A stretch of 64,000 bases of DNA, from positions 27,192-91,191 of the forward strand of contig MBPM02000163.1 of the NCBI GenBank assembly GCA_001695595.3. The letters are read 5' to 3'. This stretch comes from Plasmopara viticola. Lineage: Eukaryota > Oomycota > Peronosporomycetes > Peronosporales > Peronosporaceae. A program made the position numbers and the translations under genes. Below the pieces are notes generated by a model, which ran no database searches, was not told the DNA's origin, and saw only the letters and a program-made list of their open reading frames with translations. Shown one piece after another: positions 53,421 through 64,000 of this stretch. Numbering within the stretch: the stretch's first letter is position 1; every line of letters starts with the position of its first letter.

Positions 53421-55870
53421 ATGGAGAATCCAGCTTCGGTCGCCCTTTCGCAACTGCCAGTTGACACCATAAAAGCAAGTGCTTTACCAGACCCATCCCC
53501 CGCTATGTCTGTACAGAAATTTCTGAGGAAAATTCGACGATTGGACCTGTCGTAGAGATGGAACCGGAGGATGTGCAGATGGGCACGATGTCGACTGCTT
53601 CTGCCTTGACTTCGAATGCGGGTGATGAGCCTACGTCAGACGATTCCTCGCCTTCGTTGGAGCAAAACAAACGTCCAACTATGGCGGATTTACTCGCTCA
53701 ACAAGAGACCATTCGTCGGGACAACGCTGAGCTCGATTCTGCTCGTCGTCGTGTGGAGACACCAAAGCCCCTTGCTTGTGACGTTGAAGCGATTGAGCGC
53801 CAGTACGCTGCTGGTGGTGACTGGTCTTTTATTGTGTCTCGCATGGAGCAATCGCGGCCGTACGCTCTGCCTCGCGCCCAGTATGACATGGTAATTGACA
53901 CTGGTCGTACATTTGCAAAAACACCGATGCAAAAAATCATGGCGTCGCTTTCGGGTAAGAACCATGGTAATGAAGCACTTGAGAAACTGTATGCCAGTTT
54001 TGAAATCGGTCAAGTGTCCAAACTCCCTGGCGGTAACCTTCGCATCAAGGTAAAGTCAAAAGAAGCATGTCTCGCACTTGAGCGCACAAAGGTGAACATT
54101 CTTGGAGGTGTCTATATGTTCAAAACGTTCGACGTGCTCGGTGGAAAATTCTTCATTGACATTTCTAATGTGGATTCGGACACGGACACGAATTTAATCT
54201 TACATCGACTGTTCCTACTCGGATGCAAGCCTGTGTACGACACCTTCCGCGAAGTGAACCTTGCAACCGGCATCACGTCGGCAACATGGCGGGTTTACTT
54301 CTTGTCGAGTACATGTCCAAGCGCGCTGATGGTGAACGGCAGCGTCTGCGACCAAGTGCTATTTGAGAACAAGCTACACCCCGCGCATGGAAAGAACGCG
54401 CCTTATCAGTCCGAGCGCCTGCCATACGGCTATCGCTCGCATCACGGAATTGATCTTGGTACACATGACAGTGTCTATTCAGCACCAGATTCGGTGCATA
54501 AGACATCTCAGCAACAGCAGCCGAAGACACACGAACACGCGGAGATGATGAATGCGAAGCCGATGTCCAAACAAACCTCACTGCAAAGAGCAGTGCAGGA
54601 AGCAAAGAAACGGGAAGGTCAGCTCCGACAGCTTGGAGCTCAGCATGGCAAGCCACCCGCTGCCAACCAAATCGTGAAATACCAAGAAAAAAACTTGGAC
54701 ACGCTTTCTATCTCGACTTTTACCGGATCCAACGGCATGATTTCTCCTCCTGGAAGTCCGAAGGCCTTGCTGACGCCTGTTCTAAAGCTGACCGGTGGAG
54801 CTGACGATGGCTTCGTCAGTGCTCTTTACAAGAAGAAGCGTGCCCGCAACTCGATTGACTTCTCTAACATGTTGAAGCAGCAAGCTACGCAACCCCTAGA
54901 TGGCGTCGCCACTGCAAACTATTTTCAGGTGCTTCAGTCGATGGAAGTGAAGCTCGTGTCAAAAAACGTGACAGCAGACACGAAGTACGGACTTCGTCGC
55001 CAGGTCGTTCCTGTGGATGTAAAACGTCCTGACGCACTGAAAGCGTCAACTGATTCCGCCTTCTTTGTCGAGAAGCACCATACCAAAATCAGGAAAGCGG
55101 CCAAAGCGTCACCAATTCTCGAGGTGACAGAATCGATGATAAACGACGAGAACACGGCGCTTCTCAACGTGCTTCCTGACTGTCTCGCCGATGCGGACAA
55201 GAGGGTTGAAGGAGTGCGCAAAATCTTCGAGAACGCCACAAACCCGGACAATATCACTAAAAAGGCTATCGAGTCTCCTCTCGCCTTTAACAGTGCACTG
55301 TCTCTTGCAATGGCGGAAAGTAGTCAAGAGGTGTACGAGCTTGCACAGTTATACACGATCAACCGCATCCTGTGTGCAACTACACCGGACGAAGACACCA
55401 CTTTCAGCGCAAAATGGAAAAAGCTGATGAGAGCACCAGTTCCATCGAAACGTAGTGACATTTTTAAGACGTGCGCAAAATGGTGGACATCGACAGATGA
55501 GATCAAGGAGTTGTCTCGCGCGTCTAAGGCTTTGGGCATGTTCGAGGTCATGCTCATGTCGGTTGCGCCAACGATCTTCCACAACGACCACTGGATCCAG
55601 TATCTAACAGGCCAGTCTGTAGAGTGGATTCCGGCTCACCACACTCGATTTCTTCATGTTAACACGCTGCTTCGCCTCTTGAGGTCGGAGTTCGGCGCGT
55701 ACTGCATGCAACAGTGGCATGAAGTTCAATGGCAAGGATACCTTCTGGAAGACCTTGAGTCACTGCAGCAGCTCAAGGGATTCTATGATGCCAGCTCGTC
55801 GGTACTACAGCTCCAAGTCGCTGAGGATGGAGTCGCGTTGGTTGGGGGCGGCTTGGCCACTCGTTGCTAA
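53421..55870 (+). pseudogene. Element 5 ORF1 protein (one frameshift near the N-terminus)
   Basis: About 816 aa. It starts MENPASV like element 1 (MENQAAG). One T appears missing at about 53522 (cagaaatttctgagg); after it the frame of 53558-55870 is open without interruption. Core: QYAAGGDWSFI, PGGNLRIKVKSK, FFIDISNV and TWRVYFL, then a Gln/Lys-rich linker, FFVEKHHTKIRKAAKAS and the C-terminal domain with CAKWWTSTDEI and GQSVEWIPAHH. It ends LATRC-TAA. No CCHC knuckle. The first 46 codons read in the frame ending at 53555. Confidence 0.87.
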
Positions 55871-58800
55871 ACCATTCTCGACTACAACAACATGGAACAA
55901 CATCAATGTTCTCACAGTTAACACAAACGGCATCAAGAAGAATGGTCACCCATTTATCGAGAATCTGCTTTCCAAATACTCGTTGTCGTGTGTTCAAGAG
56001 ACCAAGTTCAGTGACAACACGCACCTCTACAACTTCAAGTTTCACTTGTCTTCAAACTTTAAGCATAAGGTTTTTGTGAACGATTCAAACTCGCAGATGC
56101 TCCGGCCTACACGAGGCCGGAGCAATGGTGTTCTCACTGTGCTCCGCTCTGATTTCCCTGGCTTTGCGTCAGCCGTCGAGATCTCCAATCTGTCAGTCGA
56201 AGGTCGCTACCTTGTGATCAAGCCGATTTTTGAGAGTGCTCCTATCTACATTCATAACGTATACGCGCCGGTTGTCTGCAAAGAAAAACAGCAGTTTTAC
56301 TCGAGTCTGACGATTGAGGATTTCGAGGATCAAGCAACGCACTTGGTGTTGGGCGATCTCAACACTCCCTTAGACCCACGACTTGACTCGTCTACCCCCA
56401 ACTTGCGCTATGATCCGGGAAGGTCCAGCTGTCTTGAATGGCTGGCGAAGCTGGGTGTTGTTGATGCATGGCGGGTTCACTTCGACGACAAGCGTGTGTT
56501 CACTGGCCCGCTTCCTCGGAGGAATCGACTGGACTACATCCTGTTGTCAGAGTCCTTATACACACGCTTTTATCACACGTCCAAGTACTTTCTGTCGAAG
56601 CACGCTGGCGACCACCTCGCTCACAGTGTGAGTTTCCGATCTGGCTCCCAGTTGCATGGCCGTGGATATTGGGAATTTCCTCGCTACTTACTGGAGTACC
56701 CAGTGGTAGTATCTGCAATCGAGAAAGAAGCAGAGCTGGTTCGAGAAGCGCTGCGCACTGCGTCAAATCCAGGCAAGATCTGGGAGGGGTGGAAAGCGAG
56801 CATCAAGACCCAGCTTCAAGACGTACAGAGAAGCTCCGGATGCAGAACTGCCAGGAAATGGAAGAAGCAAGGATACAGCTTGACCAGCCGCTGCTCGGTA
56901 TCGCGTCACTTCTAGTGACTCAAATCAAGACCACTTCGATGAAGCCATGAGAAACTACAAAGAGACGCTTACGCGGACGAGTCAGTGCAACCAAGACAAG
57001 GCGATTGATTTTCAGGCAGCTAACACAGAGAAATCGACTAAATATTTTTTTCGCCCATCGGACACAAGCTTGAGACAAGTCTCGATTGAAGAGGTAAGGA
57101 CATCGAATGGCAGCGTCTCGTCAAACTCTCACGAGATTTTTCTCCGCTTTCTGGAGCACTGGGGTTCCGAGATGGGAGACCACAACAGTGCGACTGGAAG
57201 AACTCCTCCACCCGACGTTGATTTGCAGCACAAACTTCTAGACTCAATCGTTCGCTTCGTCTCCGAGGCTAACCGTGCAATCTTGAGTGTGCCCGTCACT
57301 GCCTCAGACCTTGCGAGTGCAATCAAGCACATGAAGGCAACCTCCGCACCCGGAATGGACGGACTGACAGCAGCTTTCTACCAAGTGGCTCCTGACGTCT
57401 TTGGTGAGTGCTTAAACATTGTTTTTAACGACAGGCTTCGTCGAGGAGTTTTGCTTCCGTCGCAACGGAAGTCTGCAGTTGTGCTCTTACATAAAAAAGG
57501 TTCAAGAGCAGAGCCTGCCAATTACCGACCCATCGCTCTTATGCAGGTGGACGTGAAGGTATTGTCAAAGGCTCTGTCGTATCGTCTCCAGAGAGTCATT
57601 CCTGACCTAATCCATCCTGACCAGAAAGGATTTGTCAAAGGCCGCTCGATTTACCACCACGTGAGATTCCTCGCGGACCTGCAAGATCTCATGTCGGGTC
57701 TGGACGAAGAGGCATACGCGCTGTTTTTGGACTTTGAGAAGGCATTCGACCGCGTGAATTGGAACTACATGTTTCGGCTTCTCGATCGAATGGGGTTTGG
57801 CGTGGAGTTTACTCAATGGATAAAACTACTCTACACCGACCCTCAAGCGCATCTTCTCATCAACCAGACCATTCAGCCTGCACTGCGTCCAACGAGAGGA
57901 GTGAAACAAGGTGACCCGCTGTCAGCACTTCTCTTCATTTTGACAATTGAGCCGCTCGGCAACTTGCTGCGATCTCATGAAGAATACGGCATTTGTCTAA
58001 ATGCAGATCACACCGCCACGAGCATGTTCTTTGCGGATGACTCGACTCTTCTAGGGAGCTCGATACCGAATTTGCAGGCACAGCTTGAAGTTGTAGACGA
58101 GTACTGTAAAGGCTCTGGAGCGAAGCTCAACCTCACCAAGTCGGTGCTACTCGGGCTTAATCGAAAATTGACCTGTCCTCCGCTCGCCGGATTGAAAGTA
58201 CTTGGAAAGTCAGAGACGGTCAAATATCTAGGCATTCCATTCGGACAGTCGAGGGTGAATGATGCTATCGTGGAGTTCCTTGAGCAGCTCTTCTACGACG
58301 GCTTTAAGCTTTGGTATCGAAGAGCGAGGACACTCCGGGGTCGGCTTCTAGCTCAAACGATGGTGCTCTCTCGCTTGTGGCATTATACGCAGCACGTGTC
58401 TATACCAGCAAATGTCGTGAAGCGGTGGCAGTCGATGCTCAACCATTCGTGCTGAGTCGAAAACACAATCGAGATGCATCGCACGTCCAGCTCATTCCAC
58501 AAGAGTTTCTCTTTCAGCGAAAGAGAGATGGAGGTCTTGGTATTCCAAGCTTAGAAGCTCAGCTACAGCGTCAGCGTCTTCAGCTACTTCTGCAATTCGT
58601 TAGCGCTGCGCAAGTGGTGGACGCACGAAATTGGACGACAGCAAGCTGTGCGCTCTTGAAGCTGTCGCTTCCACGCACGGGTAACATGAAAGCTCTTGAC
58701 TTCCTCACGATATCTCCACTTCGTCACGGCAATCTCATCAGATGGAAGCTGATTTCTCCATGGTGGAAAAGGACGTGGATGTGGTGGTACAAGATTCGCT

Positions 58801-59960
58801 GGGACATCACATGGCAAGACCTGCCCCCAGAAGAGCGCGCATGGTACGGTCTTCGACAACCAATTTGGTTTCACTCGGATGCAGATCTTCACTACGAGCA
58901 GACTCCACGATCCTCCACAAATGTGGCACATCGTCGATGTATCGGGATGGTGGTGGAGCCTCAACGAAGTTTTAGACTCCACATTTCAAGAGCCTTCGGA
59001 GTGCGTTCACTCGTCGATTTTATGCGCGAAGGAAGGGCATGGCCATCGCAACAAGACTTTGTCCAGCGCCATATTGACTTCAAACTCCTGTCTGTGACGC
59101 CGGGCCGACAAATTCAGTGGCTTCGAGTGCTGTACAAGGAGGCCACGCAGATTGTCGAGCGGCTTGGCGCGATACAGCTCGTTCTACGGCCTTTCAGCAG
59201 AGAAAGGCAACTTCTTCCCCACTTAGGCTGCAACAGCGCTTCGAAATTGTACTTAGTCCCTACCATTCCAAGGTCAGCACTGCTGTGTGTGGTGTGGACA
59301 CCAAAGACACCGACAAAACCACATCCGATGACTTTGCATTCTCATCATGTGGGAGAAGAGCAGATTAAAGCGTACGTGAAGTACGACAAGCATCTGCGCG
59401 TGATCCTGCTGCCGATTTATGAAGACCTACAATTTCGCCTTGCGTTTCGCCTGCTGCCGGTACGCTCGCGGTTCTGGTTCCTGGAGGCATCTAACCCTCA
59501 CATTCGCCGCTGCGTCCGTGCAGAATGCGGCGCAATAGAGACCGAGCAGCACTTGTTCTTCGACTGCACCCTTGCAGTACAGCTGTGGACGCATGTGCAA
59601 CAGCTGGTGTCACCGTTCTGTCGAGCGCGGCTGTTGTGGTTGGACATTGTCCTGGCAGCAAAGCCGGTCGTGCGTGATAAGTGGGCGGCTTGCGAGAAAG
59701 TTGTGCGTGACGTCTGGCACACACTTCGAGCTCTTACGCTCCACTTTATCTGGTCAGACCGAAATCGCTGCCTATTTGACGGAAGACAGCCTACACCGGC
59801 GCTTCCTGCGCTCCAAGTGATATTAATGACATTTAGAGCGCACATGCGATTCTTCGAAAGGCAATATTACGGAAGCGACGATAAGCTGGCCTTGGCCAGG
59901 GTTGTGCACGAGATTAAGTCCCAACCAACTTTTAGCAGTTTTTCCTGTCGAGTGGCATGA
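55869..59960 (+). pseudogene. Element 5 ORF2: AP endonuclease / reverse transcriptase (three frameshifts)
   Basis: Start set at the AAA overlapping the ORF1 stop, because the ATG used as start in the other elements is CTC here (55911-55913, VLTVNTNG) and no in-frame ATG lies between. Pieces: to 56915 (endonuclease: QETKF, VYAP, LGDLNT, RLDYIL, GDHLAHS), a short piece in another frame to about 56887, 56947-58455 (RT: FLDFEKAFD, GVKQGDPLSALLF, FFADDSTLL), and the remainder to 59960 (CVRAECGAIETEQHLFFDC zinc motif). Breaks at about 56830, 56887 and 58444 are each one missing base. One codon is also missing in GRLL-AQTMVL. About 1350 aa if read through. Confidence 0.88.
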
Positions 59961-60013
59961 CATGCTATTTGGAAGTTTTTTTTCAACGGCCGCTCGCCAC
60001 GTGTTCAGTCAGC

Positions 60014-60030
60014 TCACTTTCGAATTTGCT
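60014..60030 (+). promoter_or_regulatory. Internal oomycete-type core promoter after ORF2 of element 5
   Basis: TCACTTTCGAATTTGCT fits TCAYTYYNCAWTTTNYY except G for the first FPR base, the same exception as in element 1. It lies 54 nt after the ORF2 stop. No long ORF follows. Confidence 0.5.
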
Positions 60031-60087
60031 GGCTCCTGCTCAAGTGGCCTGACTATCTCAGTACTCGCTGGCTGTAAGTCGGGCTCA

Positions 60088-60150
60088 CCTCTGCGGACTG
60101 TTTTGTCTCCGGCTGCACCCGAAAGGGGGACGGGGGGCATGAGCCCTGAG
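60088..60150 (+). other. Conserved 62-nt motif, element 5 copy 1
   Basis: From cctctgcggactg to gagccctgag, with the GNRA hairpin CCC-GAAA-GGG. It differs from the element 1 copy at about three positions. Confidence 0.5.
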
Positions 60151-60232
60151 GTGAGCTCAATTTAAAGCCGGCTTGAGGAAAGTAAAGGACCCTCCAAACC
60201 GAAGCGCTACTCGCCAGTTTGAGTCGGGTTTT

Positions 60233-60293
60233 CCTCAGCGGACTGTGTTGTCTCCGGCTGCACCCGAAAGGGGGACGGGGGGCATGAGCCCTG
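60233..60293 (+). other. Conserved 62-nt motif, element 5 copy 2
   Basis: Second copy 145 bp downstream, nearly the same as copy 1, while the DNA between them is not similar beyond a short gtcggg stretch. In both copies the motif ends ATGAGCCCTGAGGTG. Confidence 0.5.
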
Positions 60294-60649
60294 AGGTGGA
60301 CCCACTTGAAAGCTGGCCCGAGAAATGTGAAGGTTTGGAGGCTAAAAGACACAACAGAAGGCTTGGAGACAAAGGTTTGCGTATATGCGTCAGAGGTAAG
60401 TGCATGTGCAGCCAGTTGGCATGCACTTGGCGATGCATGTGTCGCACAAATGGCCAAAGCTACAGGTGCTAATTTTTAGTTGTCACTGAAAAAACTAACC
60501 CCGCGCGGAGGGTCGAACGCGCCATTTTCCAATTCAAAACGGGGCAAAAATGTAGAACCGAAGCCCTACACACAAACCAAACACAAAATATGTAAAGTAC
60601 AAAATTAGTGTAGAGTAGAATTAAAGTTAGGCAAGTTGATTAGTCATTA

Positions 60650-60671
60650 GTCTATAATACTAAATATAGAC
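60650..60671 (+). other. 3'-terminal stem-loop of element 5
   Basis: GTCTATA/TATAGAC, perfect 7-bp stem with an 8-nt loop, 6 nt before the target duplication. It is equivalent to those of elements 1-4 with compensatory base changes. Confidence 0.6.
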
Positions 60672-60971
60672 AACTTTAACTGAGCTACACTCGGTTGTTT
60701 AGTGCCTTTCACGTTAAAACATACAAAAACGTCGCATACCTCCTTCACGCTCAACTAAGACATCTGAGCTTATCTAGCACAGCGCCATTTGCTACTCCAC
60801 TGACAGGACCTACTTTAAAAACACACACGCTCTTTAGCAAGTTTTGATGAAACTGGTTGACGCCTTCTGACTTAATTTAAAAGAGAGGAGCAGCACGGAA
60901 GAATAAGACAAGGCTTTAGTACAAAGGCAAAGCCAACCTAAAGGCGAATGATACAAGCCGTAACATCAAGT

Positions 60972-61073
60972 CCGAGTGGCCGGAATCGAACCAGCGACCA
61001 ATTGATTTCCGAGTATACTGAGCTCAGTATCGAACACTACAGTCAATCGCTCTACCAACTGAGCTACACTCGG
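60972..61073 (-). tRNA. tRNA-Tyr(GUA), array 6 copy 1
   Basis: Matches the reference gene. Confidence 0.96.
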
Positions 61074-61350
61074 TTGTTAAGTGCCTTTCACGTTAAAACA
61101 TACAAAAACGTCGCATACCTCCTTCACGCTCAACTAAGACATCTGAGCTTATCTAGCACAGCGCCATTTGCTACTCCACTGACAGGACCTACTTTAAAAA
61201 CACACACTCTCTTTAGCAAGTTTTGATGAAACTGGTTGACGCCTTCTGACTTAATTTAAAAGAGAGGAGCAGCACGGAAGAATAAGACAAGGCTTTAGTA
61301 CAAAGGCAAAGCCAACCTAAAGGCGAATGATACAAGCCGTAACATCAAGT

Positions 61351-61452
61351 CCGAGTGGCCGGAATCGAACCAGCGACCAATTGATTTCCGAGTATACTGA
61401 GCTCAGTATCGAACACTACAGTCAATCGCTCTACCAACTGAGCTACACTCGG
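61351..61452 (-). tRNA. tRNA-Tyr(GUA), array 6 copy 2
   Basis: Matches the reference; 5' flank altered to tcgataag. Confidence 0.96.
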
Positions 61453-61729
61453 TCGATAAGTGCCTTTCACGTTAAAACATACAAAAACGTCGCATACCTC
61501 CTTCACGCTCAACTAAGACATCTGAGCTTATCTAGCACAGCGCCATTTGCTACTCCACTGACAGGACCTACTTTAAAAACACACACGCTCTTTAGCAAGT
61601 TTTGTTGAAACTGGTTGACGCCTTCTGACTTAATTTAAAAGAGAGGAGCAGCACGGAAGAATAAGACAAGGCTTTAGTACAAAGGCAAAGCCAACCTAAA
61701 GGCGAATGATACAAGCCGTAACATCAAGT

Positions 61730-61831
61730 CCGAGTGGCCGGAATCGAACCAGCGACCAATTGATTTCCGAGTATACTGAGCTCAGTATCGAACACTACAG
61801 TCAATCGCTCTACCAACTGAGCTACACTCGG
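61730..61831 (-). tRNA. tRNA-Tyr(GUA), array 6 copy 3
   Basis: Matches the reference; 5' flank tcgttaag. Confidence 0.96.
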
Positions 61832-62108
61832 TCGTTAAGTGCCTTTCACGTTAAAACATACAAAAACGTCGCATACCTCCTTCACGCTCAACTAAGACAT
61901 CTGAGCTTATCTAGCACAGCGCCATTTGCTACTCCACTGACAGGACCTACTTTAAAAACACACACGCTCTTTAGCAAGTTTTGATGAAACTGGTTGACGC
62001 CTTCTGACTTAATTTAAAAGAGAGGAGCAGCACGGAAGAATAAGACAAGGCTTTAGTACAAAGGCAAAGCCAACCTAAAGGCGAATAATACAAGTCGTAA
62101 CATCAAGT

Positions 62109-62210
62109 CCGAGTGGCCGGAATCGAACCAGCGACCAATTGATTTACGAGTATACTGAGCTCAGTATCGAACACTACAGTCAATCGCTCTACCAACTGAG
62201 CTACACTCGG
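62109..62210 (-). tRNA. tRNA-Tyr(GUA), array 6 copy 4
   Basis: One intron substitution (plus strand gatttAcgag); exons intact. Confidence 0.95.
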
Positions 62211-62487
62211 TCGTTAACTGCCTTTCACGTTAAAACATACAAAAACGTCGCATACCTCCTTCACGCTCAACTAAGACATCTGAGCTTATCTAGCACAGCG
62301 CCATTTGCTACTCCACTGACAGGACCTACTTTAAAAACACACACTCTCTTTAGCAAGTTTTGATGAAACTGGTTGACGCCTTCTGACTTAATTTAAAAGA
62401 GAGGAGCAGCACGGAAGAATAAGACAAGGCTTTAGTACAAAGGCAAAGCCAACCTAAAGGCGAATGATACAAGCCGTAACATCAAGT

Positions 62488-62589
62488 CCGAGTGGCCGGA
62501 ATCGAACCAGCGACCAATTGATTTCCGAGTATACTGAGCTCAGTATCGAACACTACAGTCAATCGCTCTACCAACTGAGCTACACTCGG
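62488..62589 (-). tRNA. tRNA-Tyr(GUA), array 6 copy 5
   Basis: Matches the reference gene. Confidence 0.96.
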
Positions 62590-62866
62590 TCGTTAAGTGC
62601 CTTTCACGTTAAAACATACAAAAACGTCGCATACCTCCTTCACGCTCAACTAAGACATCTGAGCTTATCTAGTACAGCGCCATTTGCTACTCCACTGACA
62701 GGACCTACTTTAAAAACACACACGCTCTTTAGCAAGTTTTGATGAAACTGGTTGACGCCTTCTGACTTAATTTAAAAGAGAGGAGCAGCACGGAAGAATA
62801 AGACAAGGAGTTAGTACAAAGGCAAAGCCAACCTAAAGGCGAATAATACAAGTCGTAACATCAAGT

Positions 62867-62968
62867 CCGAGTGGCCGGAATCGAACCAGCGACCAATTGA
62901 TCTACGAGTATACTGAGCTCAGTATCGAACACTACAGTCAATCGCTCTACCAACTGAGCTACACTCGG
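62867..62968 (-). tRNA. tRNA-Tyr(GUA), array 6 copy 6
   Basis: Two intron substitutions next to the 3' splice site (plus strand gatCtAcgag). Confidence 0.94.
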
Positions 62969-63236
62969 TTGTTAAGTGCCTTTCACACAAAAACGTCGCA
63001 TACCTCCTTCACGCTCAACTAAGACATCTGAGCTTATCTAGCACAGCGCCATTTGCTACTCCACTGACAGGACCTACTTTAAACACACACACGCTCTTTA
63101 GCAAGTTTTGGTCAAACTGGTTGACGCCTTTTTGACTTAATTTAAAAGAGAGGAGCAGCACGGAAGAATAAGACAAGGCTTTAGAGCAAAGGCAAAGCCA
63201 ACCTAAAGGCGAATAATACAAGCCGTAACATCAAGT

Positions 63237-63338
63237 CCGAGTGGCCGGAATCGAACCAGCGACCAATTGATTTCCGAGTATACTGAGCTCAGTATCGAAC
63301 ACTACAGTCAATCGCTCTACCAACTGAGCTACACTCGG
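63237..63338 (-). tRNA. tRNA-Tyr(GUA), array 6 copy 7
   Basis: Matches the reference; sits between spacers of two types. Confidence 0.96.
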
Positions 63339-63615
63339 TTGTTAAGTGCCTTTCACGTTAAAACATACAAAAACGTCGCATACCTCCTTCACGCTCAACT
63401 AAGACATCTGAGCTTATCTAGCACAGCGCCATTTGCTACTCCACTGACAGGACCTACTTTAAAAACACACACTCTCTTTAGCAAGTTTTGATGAAACTGG
63501 TTGACGCCTTCTGACTTAATTTAAAAGAGAGGAGCAGCACGGAAGAATAAGACAAGGCTTTAGTACAAAGGCAAAGCCAACCTAAAGGCGAATGATACAA
63601 GCCGTAACATCAAGT

Positions 63616-63717
63616 CCGAGTGGCCGGAATCGAACCAGCGACCAATTGATTTCCGAGTATACTGAGCTCAGTATCGAACACTACAGTCAATCGCTCTACC
63701 AACTGAGCTACACTCGG
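63616..63717 (-). tRNA. tRNA-Tyr(GUA), array 6 copy 8
   Basis: Matches the reference; the last complete gene of the window. Confidence 0.96.
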
Positions 63718-63989
63718 TCGTTAAGTGCCTTTCACGTTAAAAACATACAAAAACGTCGCATACCTCCTTCACGCTCAACTAAACATCTGAGCTTATCTAG
63801 CACAGCGCCATTGCTACTCCACTGACAGGACCTACTTTAAAAACACACACGCTCTTTAGCAAGTTTTGATGAAACTGGTGACGCCTTCTGACTTAATTTA
63901 AAAGAAGAGGAGCAGCACGAAGAATAAGACAAGTTAGTACAAAGGCAAAGCCAACCTAAAGGCGAATAATACAAGCCGTAACATCAAGT

Positions 63990-64000
63990 CCGAGTGGCCG
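63990..64000 (-). tRNA. tRNA-Tyr(GUA), cut by the window edge
   Basis: Only the last 11 nt of the gene (3' acceptor strand and start of the T stem, plus strand CCGAGTGGCCG) are in the window. Confidence 0.85.

Larger units (their letters stand above)
53335..60677 (+). mobile_element. Element 5: tRNA-Tyr-targeted L1/Tx1-like retrotransposon, third subfamily
   Basis: 7.3-kb full-length copy in the same site; 18-bp duplication AACTGAGCTACACTCGGT at 53317-53334 and 60678-60695. Its proteins are homologous to but clearly diverged from both other subfamilies. It shares with element 1 the leader sequence (aagtcgactcttc.gaagaaccc), the promoter after ORF2 and the 62-nt motif. It shares with elements 2-4 the distal 3' UTR. 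One break in ORF1 and three in ORF2 are single-base deletions. Confidence 0.95.
59961..60677 (+). other. 3' UTR of element 5 with ORF3-unit remnants
   Basis: No gene supported. It contains a core promoter (60014-60030), two copies of the 62-nt motif, a stretch homologous to the 3' UTR of elements 2-4 (ttggcatgcacttgg; GTAGAACCGAAGCCCT) and the terminal stem-loop. It looks like an ORF3 transcription unit whose coding part has been lost. Confidence 0.6.
60678..64000. repeat. tRNA-Tyr tandem array 6 (8 genes plus one partial)
   Basis: Begins with the remnant 60678-60695 and resembles arrays 1-2. One spacer has lost 10 bp (gttaaaacat) near 62977. The last spacer (63718-63989) carries several single-base indels. 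Confidence 0.95.

Noticed and set aside
60173..60472. 99-aa frame in the 3' UTR of element 5
   Set aside because: It only passes through the 62-nt motif and low-complexity Cys/Arg codons, with no counterpart in other elements.

Overview
The window is a eukaryotic nuclear locus, most likely from an oomycete (Phytophthora-like stramenopile). It consists of a long tandem array of tRNA-Tyr(GUA) genes interrupted by five full-length non-LTR retrotransposons. The eukaryotic call rests on tRNA genes with a 30-nt intron one base 3' of the anticodon, on A and B boxes, and on L1/Tx1-type two-ORF retroelements. The oomycete call rests on the first bases of every retroelement, and a site downstream of ORF2 in two of them, matching the oomycete Inr+FPR core promoter (consensus GCTCATTYYNCAWTTTNYY, recalled, not searched).

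Layout: array 1 (1-5983, 16 tRNA genes); element 1 (5984-14925); array 2 (14926-20626, 15 tRNAs); element 2 (20627-28461); array 3 (28462-31893, 9 tRNAs); element 3 (31894-39750); array 4 (39751-43191, 9 tRNAs); element 4 (43192-51049); array 5 (51050-53334, 6 tRNAs); element 5 (53335-60677); array 6 (60678-64000, 8 tRNAs plus one cut by the window edge). All tRNAs lie on the minus strand and all retroelements on the plus strand. The unit is 379 bp: a 102-bp tRNA gene and a 277-bp spacer. The 92-aa open frames that run through each unit are shadows of this repeat, not genes.

All five elements sit at exactly the same base. A 17-19 bp target-site duplication made of tRNA nucleotides 1-17 flanks each one. 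The first-strand nick therefore falls inside the A box, and the element's first base lies at the 5' end of a tRNA gene that is left complete. The elements fall into three subfamilies (1; 2-4; 5). Each encodes a very long ORF1 protein (about 815-905 aa) and an ORF2 (about 1350-1365 aa) with an AP-type endonuclease, a reverse transcriptase with FADD, and a C-terminal CX4CX7HX4C zinc motif. There is no poly(A) tail. Instead, a small stem-loop with compensatory changes lies 6-10 nt before the 3' junction.

Element 1 carries an additional transcription unit after ORF2: its own Inr/FPR promoter, then an acidic region, a nuclear-localisation-like stretch, a chromodomain and a possible cysteine-peptidase fold. 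Element 5 keeps the promoter and a 62-nt motif (duplicated) but no ORF. Elements 3 and 4, with nine tRNAs each, are copies of one 11.3-kb block that includes a shared 4-bp deletion in ORF2. Copy number in the locus has therefore grown by unequal recombination as well as by retrotransposition.

Most reading-frame breaks are single-base deletions, often in homopolymers, so several elements recorded here as broken may be intact in the organism.
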